Shown: piece by piece, positions 1-11,825 of the stretch | How the letters are laid out: each line of letters opens with the position of its first letter | Numbering within the stretch: position 1 is the first letter of the stretch | Assembly (NCBI GenBank): GCA_946811185.2 | Contig: OX328112.1 | Coordinates: forward strand, 18,953,215 to 19,017,214 | Direction: 5' to 3' | Length of the DNA: 64,000 nt | Source: Hippopus hippopus | Lineage: Eukaryota > Mollusca > Bivalvia > Cardiida > Cardiidae | Notes under the pieces: generated by a model | Told to the model about the DNA's origin: nothing | Seen by the model: the letters and a program-made list of their open reading frames with translations, nothing else | Databases searched by the model: none | Translations under genes and position numbers: made by a program

Positions 1-323
1 GTCCCACAAGTTCAAAGATAGCTCTGATGATTCCCATAATCTGAGAGGTTATATGTGGGCGCTGTTTGGGTAGAAGGTAAGGTATAGAAACAATGTGATG
101 ATCTTCTGGTAATTAGCCAATCAAAAGCGTTAATTACAACCACATGGAACAGATCTGATCCTAGAAATACAACTTTGGTGTAAATATTGACATGTTGCTT
201 CTTTCCAGAATATTTAAATGATAACAAAATTTTTTTTTTTTGCACTGGAAAAATTAAATACCCATTTAGAATTTGTGTGTCTGATCATCACAAGCAATAT
301 CATTAAATTTTGGTCCTGTGGTA

Positions 324-548
324 TTAACCCTTTACCACACAATCCTGAGTTTTAAAGGTCCCAAAAAAGCAGACTTTTGAAACCAATGTAGGAAAAGGAG
401 AAAACGGTGGTAACCAGAATTTTCTCCTCTTCCAACAGTGTTTTCTACCCTTCCAAAAACAAATACCAATTTTTGAGTAACAGTTTGTTGTTTGCAAATG
501 CTCTCAATTTGGACAAGGCTAGGATTTTGTCATTCAGTAAGGAGTTAA
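324..548 (+). mobile_element. Family 1 MITE (TTAA, central hairpin), full length
   Basis: Ends TTAACCCTTTACCACACAA and ..CAGTAAGGAGTTAA. The hairpin arms are mutated. Confidence 0.75.
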
Positions 549-637
549 AGCAAAACTTTTTCATCCTTCTTCTCTCCATTCTTTTGATCTACTTCAGAAT
601 AATGAAAAAAAAAAAACCACATTGAACTGCAAACACT

Positions 638-864
638 TTAACTCTTTACCAGACAAGACATTTCTATACTTGCCCAAACTGAAGGTATTTATAGACAACA
701 ACCTAATTGTGGATCAAGTGATGTTGTTTGTCTTTTAAAAGGTAGAAAACATTGAGAGAAAAGTAGAAATGCCTTGCAACTGCATTTTGTCCTTCTTTCC
801 AGAATGTGTTTAAAAGCCATTTTTCTCATTTGTAAAAACTTTGGATAGTGTAGTAAAGGATTAA
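638..864 (-). mobile_element. Family 1 MITE, full length, reverse
   Basis: Starts TTAACTCTTTACCAGAC and ends GTAAAGGATTAA. The hairpin is decayed. Confidence 0.7.
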
Positions 865-944
865 AGATCACCCTCCCTTAATGAATAATGTGATACAATA
901 ACTAGAACTACATTCATTACAAAAAAAAAAAGAAAACATGAAAA

Positions 945-1182
945 TGTTATCCCTTTATCAAACAATCTACTATTTTAACAACCCTGAGTAAGATGGCTTT
1001 TGAAAAACATCATGAACAAGGACTCCTTGAAGGAAAAAATGCTTGTAACCAGCATTCCCCTTTAAGTTTTCTACCCTATCAAAGATGAGTATCCTGATTT
1101 TAGCCACGTTAAAACTGTCATCTGCAAATGATTTCAACTTGGATGAGTCCAATTTTTCTTTGTTTGGTATACAGTAGAGTTA
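945..1182 (+). mobile_element. Family 1 MITE, decayed
   Basis: CCCTTTATCAAACAATC at the left, TTTGGTATACAGTAGAGTTA at the right, and TGCTTGTAACCAGCA in the middle. Confidence 0.65.
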
Positions 1183-2960
1183 GACTGGACATAGCTGAAG
1201 GAGCTGGGGGAGTGGAATCCAGAAACGCCATCTTGATTTTTCTTTTCCATAACATGAATTGTCTTTGAGCCCTTCTCCAAACACAGGAAAACATGTTTTT
1301 AACAGACCCTTATCTAGTTATTCGAATCGTCAGCCTATGCTGGACCCTCCCTCTGCGGCAACGTATCAGAGAGACGATGACTCCATTCCTGATGGAAAGA
1401 GCAGAGTTACAATTAATCTACTCCGCATCAAAACTGTCTTTTAACTTTTTTTATGTTTAGGATTAACCAAATTTCTAAAATTCTTGTGAAAAACACCTGT
1501 AACATATTAAAAGAAATCGTTGAAAAAACATCTTCAGCGTTTAAATTCTTGCCGCCATCTTTTCTTCATATCCAAAGGTATAGATGATAAACGATTCTCG
1601 ATTGGTTGAATACTATTAATTTTAGCAGAAAACAACCAATGGAATTACCCGTTTCATTGCAATCAGGTGCGCTTGATTTGAACTTGCAGTATACGTTGCG
1701 TGAACCAGGGACAATCCCTGAGTGGACGAATAGAATGAAAATGAAAACTTTTTTCTTTCATTTTTAACTAAATTAGGATTATGTTGTGCAGATTATTTGA
1801 GAAAAGGAATATCTCTACACTTGAACTTGTAAAGATGCAACCAGCGCCGTTGGCAGCAGGGATCGAGTTCAAACCACGAAGGATCCCCACCCCCTTTCTT
1901 TTGTAAATTTCATAAACTCCTTTTTCCTTAAGCCCGAGTTGTCCGATTGTTCAGGTAGGAGATATGATCAAACATAAATGTCAAATCAGCTAAACGTCTA
2001 CACCAAAGGCTGGCTGTAGCGTCTGCTATAAGCACTGATAATATTTATGTTTACGAGTTACTATTTATTGTGTGTCGTGGTCCATATTGGAACCACATGG
2101 TCCAGCTTGATGCATTGTGAACATGTATATCCAACCATTACCATGCATGTACGAATTTTTATGCCTCTGCAATAGACATCTTTTGAAAACATTGTGGGAA
2201 AAAGGGAGCAGTTACTTGTTTTTGCACCCGCTCTTGTTCTCTCTCAAATGCATATCTTATAGATCTATCTAACATTTAAACAAAAAAACAGCACATTTTC
2301 TTTTTCTTTGTTCATTCTTCTTTGTCGTTGTTACTGGTTAAATCAACCGCTGTGTTAATAGCTCAAATAATTTATATTTACGTTTCTTTCTAGTACATTT
2401 TGTATTGCTGTAAATTGTTCAGGACTTTCCTGTGGTTGCTATTTAACATGGAACAATTCGCTTTTAATACAAAATGGTTCGACCCGAAATCGTCCCAAAA
2501 TTCATTCGATTTAGATCTTAATCTAACTAGATCTGTAAGAGATTCTGTAGTAATAGACAACAGTCTATTTTCAAAATGAATTTTTCAGAAAACATTTTGA
2601 ATTCGATTCTTACTCTGAATTCCAACAAGGATAACAGACCTGTCCTATAGAGTCCTTTATAGGCAAAGACTAGCGATGTGGTTAGCCGAGACAAATTGTC
2701 ATCGTATTATTGAAATTTTTAAGTAATTGCGGGTCTTGAATTCATCCACTGTTGTCGTCAGGGATTGTATGTATTGTCTATATATACGACCCTTGTTGTC
2801 CCATATAATTCACGTTAATATGATACGTTCTATAAGACTCTACATTCATATTTTATTTTCAAGTTTACGTAAATTCCGACAACAATCTTTGGACATGCGC
2901 ACTTAGAATATTTAATGAGGTAAAAGTAACCTATCAGTTTGTACCATCTGATGCCTCTCA
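1183..2960. other. Low-repeat segment with no defensible gene
   Basis: This stretch is unusually free of the MITEs that fill the rest of the window. It holds an open frame at 1259-1444 (+) with protein-like composition (NRPLSSYSNRQPMLDPPS, then DDDSIPDGKSRV) preceded by an AG acceptor-like site. It also holds GCCGCCATCTT-type motifs near 1551 and 1226. It could be a neighbouring gene's exon or promoter, or nothing. Confidence 0.2.
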
Positions 2961-3015
2961 TTAACACTTTCTGCCCGTGTTAACCCTTTCAACGCCCATA
3001 AGCAAGGACATGGTC

Positions 3016-3126
3016 TTAACTCTTATCCTGCTACATAAATCAAACAAAACTTTTAAGCCGATGGTAAAAACTCAAATGTTGCTACTTAAACGGTACTTCC
3101 ATGGTGCGGTACTGCTGTTTCGGACA
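3016..3126 (+). mobile_element. Family 2 MITE, left part only
   Basis: TTAACTCTTATCCTGCTACATAAAT and AAGCCGATGGTAAAAACTC match the left half of the complete copy at 8329. The CACTGTCC hairpin is missing. Confidence 0.55.
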
Positions 3127-3319
3127 GGTCTAACATTGTGTTGTTTGGGTAAGAGCATTATCAGAACAGAACTAATTAACTCGAATTACACGTTGAATTA
3201 TGCGACTAAAGATACAACCCATTTGGCTAACGGCTCCGTTTGTTTCGTCACCTGATTATCCTCATTATGAAGCCATATTGAAACTTTGCATAAGTGCAGA
3301 AACTTGTGTAACAGAGCTC

Positions 3320-3495
3320 TTGGCATGTATTCACCAACCGTTCTTAGGACCATTCTTTGTGTAATCCTCGAGATTTTCTTGATTTGAAGTACCACAACTT
3401 CTGACTGGCTATATCAAATGGTTTGGCCAATCAAAAGTTGTGTTAGTTTCTAAATCTAGAATAAGACCAAGAATGGTTGGTGAATGCAGACCCTG
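3320..3495. mobile_element. Family 4 hairpin MITE
   Basis: TATTCACCAACCGTTCTTAG at the left mirrors AAGAATGGTTGGTGAATGC at the right. The inner arms are CACAACTTCTGACTGGCT and GGCCAATCAAAAGTTGTG. Confidence 0.65.
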
Positions 3496-3879
3496 GCTAA
3501 CAGCATTTTTTTTTTTCCAACAACGTTTTCAAAATACTTTCTCTGGATCGTTTAAACTTGGTATTGTTTGGCAAAGGGTTAAAATATTGGAACTAGTCGA
3601 CGCCTGTGTAAATTTACAAACCGCTTAATGTGGAGAAGTTTCTAAAGTCTAAAGGAATGCAATCCCTGGATTGCATAACTTAGCACCATAGGCGAAAACA
3701 GGGACTTTTGCGAACGGCAAAGATCAAGATCAGACTCCTCGAAACGTGCAGTCTGATCATGGATCCACACCGACCGCTTGTTTTAGTTAAGCGTATAATT
3801 ATAAATCTTTCTTAGATTCTGTTGATTGTACTTACAGCTGTTTTGATAGCTTTCAACCCAAGAATCTAGACCCGAAAAA

Positions 3880-4330
3880 AACGTTTAAAGGGAGATAAAT
3901 CTTTAAATTTGCTCATGGAACCATGAGTTATTTCCCGTCGACCGAGAAAACACCATCAAGGAAAATAAATTGGTACAAGTGTGTCATGAAAACACGAGTT
4001 ATTTCCCTTCGGTTTAAGTGTGTCATGGAAATATAAGTTATTTTCCTTTGATCATGATAAAACAATCAAATGGCTTGTGACGAGAGAAAGACCAAGGGTA
4101 CAGCAGCCATTTTTAATGAAGCGTTCAAGTTCAAATATCAATTACACTCATATGTAGGTAACTCATCAAGGGAGACAAAATGGCTTAAGTTTGCTGAATG
4201 AGACATGAGTTATTTCTCTTTGACTACAAAAACACCATCAAGGAAGATAGATTGGTTTAGTGTCATGGAAATACGAATTATTTCCCATTGAAAATTGTAA
4301 CACTTTCAAATGGTCTGTCTGTAAGGAAAC
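3880..4330. repeat. Diverged tandem repeat (TCATGGAAATACGAGTTATTTCCC-type units)
   Basis: Four to five imperfect units containing 'catgagttatttccc' and 'aaaacaccatcaaggaa' recur at irregular spacing between 3910 and 4285. No coding potential is seen. Confidence 0.5.
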
Positions 4331-4930
4331 AAAAAAACACAGCAAAGAGAACACAAATGGTTTCTCATGAGGTATCAAAAGTATCGTTATGCAGAGAATT
4401 CCATACAGTGTTTTTTTGAGAAAAAGATTTTAATTTTTGACTGTTTTTGTTGCCATGGCAAACAGAGTTCTTCAAGGAATCAGGTGTTGTATACATGTAT
4501 GCAGGATTTCTGAATTGAATAGTTCTAAGGAAATTTAACAATTTCCATAGACGGATCATTTCTGTTAAACTTGGTTCATTAGTTTACGAGTTAATTTATT
4601 GTTGTGTCAAGTGACTATTTCACCACATGTGCATCTAGATGTACATTTGTTTACATATCGCTGGATGCAGTCATTTTGGTTATATAAGCAAAAGATACAA
4701 CAATGTTAAGGAACAAACAACTTTATTCTCATATTCATTACATGCGGTAAAAAAAGGTTTAATCTTCTAATATAAATAAACACTATCAATACAGCACAAT
4801 TCATACATTTATAATTAGACTAGTTTACTACATAAAAAGAATAATCACATACTTGACCATTTTCTCATAGATAAATACATGAATTTGCTTCTATGCATGG
4901 TATTTTCCACCAAAAAGTTAATTTACTTTT

Positions 4931-5155
4931 TACCAGGGAAATCCATGTTCTAACCACCCTTAGAGTGAAGGATTTCGAAAACATAGTGGGAAAAGGAGAA
5001 AATGCTGGTAACCAGCATTTTCTTCTTTTCCGACAATGTTTTCTACTATTTTCAAAGAAATATCCAATAATCTGAGCCACATTTCATTTGTGTTCTGCAA
5101 ATACCTGCAATACAGACAGGTCTATAATTGTATGGCTTGTAAGGAGCATGTAAGG
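4931..5155 (+). mobile_element. Family 1 MITE, decayed ends
   Basis: Central AAATGCTGGTAACCAGCATTT with flanking CATAGTGGGAAAAGGAG. The right-end CTATAATTGTATGGCTTGTA is diverged. Confidence 0.6.
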
Positions 5156-5199
5156 TCATATTCATCCATGTTCTGAAAAAATACTCATAGAATATTTCA

Positions 5200-5312
5200 A
5201 GACTAACCATCTCATTGGCTAAGACACAACCTCTTGGCCAATCAATCAGATGGCTTGTCTTGAAATTAAGAATTTGAATTGACTTTAGAATGGTCTGTGA
5301 ATGCAGCCTATG
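5200..5312. mobile_element. Family 4 MITE fragment
   Basis: CATCTCATTGGCTAAG, GGCCAATCAATCAG and AGAATGGTCTGTGAATGCAG are recognisable. The CACAACTTCT arms are largely lost. Confidence 0.45.
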
Positions 5313-5422
5313 GATTCAAATGAAGCTTTAGCAAGTCATTCAAATTTTTTGTGATCTTTGTTCATATGACGTGACTCCATCCAGGGTTCAACAGTTTCAT
5401 GTATTTTTCTATAAGGTGGTTC

Positions 5423-5647
5423 AACCTTTAACCAAACAATCATGAGTTTCATATCCTTCAACATCAACATGTTTAAATATATTGTGGGACAAGGAGAAAA
5501 TGTTTTTAACCAGCATTTTCTCCTTTAGCCACAACATTTTCTACCCTTTCATAAACAAATCCAATCATTTGAACTACACTTAATCTGTAATCTGTAAATG
5601 CTTTCAAAATGGACTCATATAAAATTGTTCTCAACTGGTAAAGAGTT
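5423..5647 (+). mobile_element. Family 1 MITE, decayed
   Basis: TTTAACCAAACAATCATGAGTT at the left, AACTGGTAAAGAGTTA at the right, and one hairpin arm mutated to TGTTTTTAACCAGCA. Confidence 0.65.
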
Positions 5648-5779
5648 AGCTAACTAGAGAGTGAAGATATCAGTTCCAAATGCAAAAAAAAATAAAGATA
5701 AACTCTTTTAAATAAGCAAAAAAGATCCAAAGTATTCCAACTTTTTGGGGCTGTTTTTGGCCAGAAAATATCAGCATCA

Positions 5780-5970
5780 CAGAGAAGATCAAGTTTAGAC
5801 TGCACTCAAGATGACTGCATATTCTGTGCAGTCTGATCCTGATCATCTCTGTCCACAAAAGCAAAAATAGCTGTGCTTGGACTTTTGAAGGTAAACATGC
5901 TTTTCTGAATTGTTTTTTCATCAATATAAGACTGCATGGTTTTATCTTGGATCTACACTGTCTGATCATG
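5780..5970. mobile_element. Family 2 MITE fragment (CACTGTCC hairpin part)
   Basis: Contains TTCTGTGCAGTCTGATCCTGATCA and TCTGTCCACAAAAGC. The ends are not preserved. Confidence 0.45.
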
Positions 5971-6282
5971 GGCCTTTGAAACCTCAGTGGTGTATTATAG
6001 AAAACTTATTTTCATTACTTGATCAGCTGACACTATTACTAAAGGTAGCATATTGGCTCATTGCCTCTATATCATATATGACAGAGGGGATGCACAAATG
6101 TGCTTATTTTAGTAACAGTGTTCGATGATCTACCAATGAACATTTCAGTGTTCCATGTTAGACCAATGGAGCTTCAAAGCCTGTGGCCTGATTTTGTTTG
6201 CGATATTCTAGCAACAAAGGTACTAAAGAGAGAAAAAATATCACATAGTTGCATTTTTATTATGGTTACATCTATATATGTG

Positions 6283-6544
6283 CCATGCTTTGTGAATAGC
6301 GGGCTTAATGCATCTGCAGAAAGTATCTACTCATGTCAGCCTGCATTGTAGGCGCAGGCTGACATGAGTAGATACTTTTTGCCAGCTGTAAATTTTCTGC
6401 ATGTCCCAGGACATTGTACCTCATAACTGAGTCAGTTGTTTGACAAAATGGATTTTACGGATCCATAATTATGTGATGAATTGCTTGGTATAATGCATCA
6501 TGGAGATGCATTAAGCACCCTTTTCCCAGTGCATGGCTCACATC
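6283..6544. mobile_element. Family 3 MITE, full length
   Basis: Ends CATGCTTTGTGAATAGCGGGCTTAATGCATCTGC and ..CTTTTCCCAGTGCATGGCTCA. It holds a hairpin AGTATCTACTCATGTCAGCCTGC / GCAGGCTGACATGAGTAGATACT. Confidence 0.75.
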
Positions 6545-7417
6545 TAGTTAGCCATTATAGTGTAATTTTAGAGTTCCTAACTCGGTATTCAACAAACGCT
6601 TTTCATTTGCAAATTTTCAAAATTATTTTGTAACTGAAAGTGACTTTAAAAATTTGCAAAAAAAAAAAATGTTCATGTGATGTTATTTTTTCATTACTAC
6701 ATGATACTGTTACATATTAGTTTCCAATACAATGTTGTTAAACACTACTTACATACATGTCATTACAGTTATAAGATTATCATGGTTTCTATTAAAGGTA
6801 TAAAAAATATACAGTTAAATAGATAAATATACAGGTGAACAAACTTCATGCCACTCAAAAGTGTTCCACAAAAATCAATTCTTTACAAGGTCACTCTATA
6901 TCTAGCGTCACAAACCTCGCAAATAAAGAGTACAGAAAAAGCAGAGGTAACATGGTGCACGGTGGTTGAAATGTTCACTACTGAGATTCTTTGAAGAAAA
7001 TTGATAAAATTGATATATTTTTCCTTGATTCAACCCCTTCAATAGTGATGTTCCAGTAGTATGAAACTGTATTTCTATTGGAACAGTGTCATATGGGGAA
7101 TGTGGGGCAATCTACCAAACCAACTACGAAGCTATCGAAAGCATGTCATGTTTGACCTCTGCTGTGACCTTGACAGTGGAGCGTGGCATCTGAAAACTCT
7201 ACATTGCACTCAGAATCATCAAGGTGCAAGCATGTATGAATTTTTTTCAAAATCAGACAAAGAGTTTGAGAGATATAGAGTGGACATAAAATTGCTAATG
7301 GTCGGCCTGCAAAGGGCATAACATAGTATGTCCCTTTTGGCGTATAATAGAAAGTGTTCACCTTTACAATACTAAAGTAAAACAACACAGGGAGCCAACA
7401 AATCACTAACTGACTTC

Positions 7418-7510
7418 AACCCTTTATCAAACAAATTGTGTTTTAATAACCCTGAGGCAGACAGCCACTGAAAACAAGTGAGTAAAGGAGAAAATGCTGT
7501 TTCACTTTAA
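7418..7510 (+). mobile_element. Family 1 MITE, left part
   Basis: AACCCTTTATCAAACAAATTG through AAAGGAGAAAATGCTG, then broken off at the hairpin centre. Confidence 0.5.
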
Positions 7511-8328
7511 ACAGCAAGAATAAAAAGATAAAAAAAAAAACTAAAAAAAAAAATGTTATCAAGTATAATTGCAACAAACAATCAAAATCATTGAAATTAA
7601 AATGCTGTATTGCACAAAGGATTCTTAAATTGCACAGACCCCTAAATGCTATTTGTTTTTATTTACACTTCATGTATACAATGTACATGATTTCTTTGTA
7701 GTATTTCATGTTGTAAATAAACACAAGAAAGAAAATTCTGCAACACTGTGTTTGTTTACGCTAATCTGAATGGTTTGTCTTACTTTGTGCAGGAGGTACA
7801 TAAGAGAGAGGGAGAAAGAACAAATATACAGGGTGAGTCTGAAGGAAATAACTATGTTTTTTAAAGAAAAAAAAAATAAAGTTACTGAGAAATCACCTCA
7901 CTCTACAAGGCTCTCACAACAACGAATCTCAAAGAGGTCAAAACTGATGTGTAAAATACTGTATTAGACCAAACACAGTGACACAGTAATAGCCCCATTG
8001 ATATTGCACTAAGTTTTTATTTTCAAAAAAAGGTCTTTTTAAAAATGTAAAATGACTGAAATCTATCACAGGTACATTGGCGGGTAAAATACAAACTATC
8101 ACAGTTTCTAAAAAATGAAGTATTCTCAAGGGAAGAGAAAGACATAAAAAATGATCAATATCTCATACACTCCTTGGAATATGTATCGTAACTCGGTACT
8201 TAGGATCTACATGTGTTACATACCCCCCACTTCTAACACAACATTATTAGTTTTGGCCTGCAATCAATCCATCCAGATGCATATCTACAACATGCCTTTG
8301 AAAACATCCTTGTAAATATTAACCCTTA

Positions 8329-8530
8329 TCCTGCTAAATAAATGATATGAAACTTTCAAGCCGATAGTAAAACCCCAAATATTGCTACTTCAAAGGTATA
8401 TTTTGGGGAAATATATCTCCGTATCGGACAGTGTAGATCCAAGATCAGACTGCACGTTCTGTGCAGTCTGATCTTGATCTGCACTGTCCGCAAAAGGTCA
8501 GTAAGTCGTGATTAGCAGCCTAAGGGTTAA
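8329..8530 (+). mobile_element. Family 2 MITE, complete reference copy
   Basis: Flanked by TTAA at both ends (TTAACCCTTATCCTGCTAAAT ... AGCAGCCTAAGGGTTAA). A hairpin of ACAGTGTAGATCCAAGATCAGACTGCACG and its complement is centred near 8460. Confidence 0.8.
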
Positions 8531-9379
8531 AAGTCTCCATCAAATTGCATTTGATAGATTTATACATATGAAAACATAGAGGCATTGTCAAAAGCACGTT
8601 CTTCTTTTACCACAACGTTTTCAAAAGTGGTCTGCTGCATGAGGAAAACAATTGTTTAAAGGTGGTAGTACATGAATATCTCATCTTTGATGAAAGAAAA
8701 ACTTTGAAGGGAAATAGTGGCATATACTGCACAGGCATATAAAATCTTAATCATGGACAAAATGAAATTCCATAATATACCAAAATCTCTGTAACATCTA
8801 CATTAGCTATAAATATGTTTATCATGATAAGGCACTCATCCCAACCTGTGTTGATTTTATCATTTTCTGCCTCTACAACCAAGTATGTTCCTTTCTACAA
8901 AGGCCTCTTGCTATTCATCTCTAATTTGTATTTCGCCTTTGTTATTGGGTTTTTCCTTGGAGTTTCTTTTCAAAATGTTAGCCAATTCATTGACATTGTT
9001 TCTTATGATCAGTACAAAATAAGAAATCACTGAGCAAACTATGTAAGCTGCTATACATGTGCTTTAATCCTTCTCAAACTGTTTTCAACATATGATTATT
9101 ATTAGCAAGACCTACAATTAATTTTTAAAGTAACATAAATTTAATAAGCAAATAATTACTTGATTCCACTATCTTCCACTATCAGTAATTGCTAACCGAG
9201 GATGAATACTTTCCCATAAGAATAAAGAGGCACAAAGGTAAAAGTGCAACAAGCCATCACTAAATTTACGGATAGTCATTATGGATCACAATATGTACAT
9301 GGCGTCAAGGTGACTTTTCTGTAACAATTAAAGCCAAAGAACAGCAGTCTTCACAACCTATTTTACACTTATTCACACA
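8531..9379. other. AT-rich sequence with no recognised feature
   Basis: Only a short family 1-like fragment near 8560-8640 is seen. The open frame at 8815-9033 has no family resemblance I recognise. Confidence 0.4.
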
Positions 9380-9615
9380 TTTATTACTATTGTACATCTA
9401 CCAAAAAACCTCTAGTATTTGTAAGACTATATACATGGAAGACAAATAATCTAAATTTAGGCACTTCTACTATACTCATTCTGAGAGTTTTTCAATGTCT
9501 TTAAATAATCATGGCTGCTTAAATATATATGTTTATGTTACAGGCTGAACTATTTACATTACGTGAATGCACTCACTTCGAAAAACATGTTAACATGTAA
9601 TTTTTTTTCATTCTA
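9380..9615 (-). other. Probable 3' UTR with candidate polyadenylation signal
   Basis: On the minus strand the sequence after the stop is AT-rich and contains AATAAA (plus-strand tttatt, 9380-9385) about 230 bases downstream. Other poly(A) motifs occur further left, so the true 3' end may extend toward 9000. Confidence 0.4.
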
Positions 9616-11825
9616 TCATTTCAACTGGAGATAGACGTCTTTAAGTTTATCGGACCTGGGAACATAGCTTTCTGTAACATATCCCTCGCCATGGGATGAC
9701 TTAAATTTAATAACTGGCCTTGAACTTTTCTTTACCTTTGGTTTAGGGACGGACAACTTTGATGTCAGAGTGTCTAGTTTAGACTTTAGATCGTCATTAG
9801 TTGATAAAGTTGATCTTCTATTTCCAGTAAATCTTGGATCCGACTTCACATCTGCGACCGAACCTCTCTTCTCCACAGTTATCTGAGTGGCAGCAATGCT
9901 TGCTCTCCTGCGTGCCGAGTACCTTGGGTCTGTCTTTACATCAGCTATGGAATAAGATCGTGGTTTTGTCACTTCTGTTGTTTTGGACACACTGGTTGTT
10001 CGGCTTCTATATCCAGTATGTGACTCTAACATCTTTTTATCTACACTGGCTCCCCTTTCTGAGGAACTTGCTACTAGGGACTTTGAATTTTCTACCAGTG
10101 CGTTAAACTTAGCTGGTTTGTCTGTTGCTCCATATGACATAGAACTAGATCTTGGTCTTGTGTATGACTTGGAAGTAGAGCTTTCACTCTGGTACTCTGT
10201 GTAGGCTTTTGTTGTTGAAATTGAGCCGGATCTTCCTTGTGGTTCTTTTGACCTTGTCCTGCGCTTGTCTCTCAACTCCCTTGCCTTATCTATTTGTTCC
10301 TTAACAGATTTAGAAAGTGAGTCCCACTCAGATTGGGATTTTGTCATTGACAGTGACTGTGATCGCTTTCTATATGTACTTTCTGTCCTGTCGGCGTAAC
10401 GGTCGTATGACGTAGACCTGACAGGGGCTTTCAGTGTAGGGCTTGGCTCTAAGGAAGCATGATGGACATGGCTGCTTGGTTTGGGACTATGTTGTTGTGT
10501 ACCTGTTACTACAAGACTGAATTTTGAAAAGACAAAATAACCTGGCTCTTTCTCATAAGAAAAAGATCTTAAATGAGAGGGTAAGTTCAGATCGACCCGA
10601 GAAACACGTGCAAAAGGCTGCATTCTTTCCCTGTTCAACTCCTCTTCAATAATGAAATATGTACCACCATACAACTCTTCCAAGGGTCTTCGATATTCTA
10701 AGTCTAGATCTGTCTTTGATTTATATCTGTCTGATGCTGTAGTTGGTGTTTTTGATTTGGAGCTGTATTTGGTGCGAGCACGTTTGAGATATTCTAAATC
10801 TTGATCATCCAGTGCTATGGAATGTCTTCTAGCAAACCTCCAGTGACCTGGTCTAACAACATATGGGCATTTGATGTCTTCAAATCTGTCAGCTACAGAT
10901 GGGTATCTTTTGTCATAGTCTGAAGCTCCTACAACTATTGGCCGTTTAGCAGCAGGGCTTTGACTTGCTCTCCTTCTGTTTTTAAACTCTGTTTCCATGA
11001 CTAAAAGTTCCTTTCTAGCCTGCAACTCACGCTTTCTACTACTTTCTGATCTAGATCGTCTCAAATCTTCAATTCCCGCTTCACTGTGTCTCCTTAATCT
11101 TCTGTAATAGTCATACAAATCATTCTGTCTCTCATATTTCTTACTTTTAACTTCTATGTGTGTTATTTTAGCTGGCTTAAAGTCCATCATCATAGCTGGT
11201 GACGTTCCACGCTTATATACATATGCTTCCTCTTTCTTAAATTGGGCTGGGGGTACAACAGGGGGTCTGAATGGGGCCTCATTTATATCCCGCTTGTCAG
11301 AAAGGTCGTAAATTTGAGGCATTGAGAACCTTCTCTTGGGAGAAAATGTTCTCGCTGCAAGTTTTGACTGTTTAACACTGCGAATAGTTGGAGAATAATC
11401 AGAGGGGACACTTGCATGTAAAGACTGAGACGGGAGAGGTTGGGATGAGTACCTTTGACTAACAGTTGTCACATCGCTATCAACTACTTTATATAAACCT
11501 AATGTAGACTTTTTAGACTCACTTGGGCGTCTGAAGACAGGCACATAGGGTGACGGGTCCGTGTAACCAGATGGGTACACCCCTCGGACCCGGAAGTTGT
11601 AATCTTGGTAGGGTTTCAGGTTACGAATAGTGTATGTGGTGTCCGCAATATCCATGGCAACTGGTTCCCAGCGATAGCCTGGAAGTGTCTGGCGCTCGAT
11701 CATGAAGAGTAACGGTTCTTCCGTGGACGAGAAAGTGGGAACATCGACTTTGTTCCAACGAAGTTGGATCGTTGTGTCATCTACATCATACACTTCTGGT
11801 GCCTGTAGTTGTACCCTCGGTATTA
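9616..11825 (-). CDS. Exon w30: FN3 domain 12 and the basic Ser-rich C-terminal tail, with stop
   Basis: 2210 nt, phase 1 in, TGA stop at 9618-9616. The first ~105 residues are an FN3 (VIPRVQLQAPEVYDVDDT, IQLRWNKVDVPTF, EEPLLFMIERQTLPGY, LKPYQDYNFRVRGVYPSG, DPSPYVPVFRRP). The remaining ~630 residues are an intronless tail rich in S, R, K, Y and D, with no recognised fold. It has R-R-x-S/T sites at RRFSMP, RRHSEA, RRASQS, RRHSIA, RRASIA and RRSTLS. A duplicated motif reads SIADVKTDPRYSARRRAS and then GSVADVKSDPRFTGNRRS. A charged helical-looking stretch (SRKRELQARKELLVMETEFK) sits near 11040-10980. It probably acts as an anchoring or kinase-regulated tail (inference). Confidence 0.95.

Noticed and set aside
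9834..10204. Plus-strand open frames within exon w30
   Set aside because: They are shadow frames of the long coding tail exon on the minus strand.
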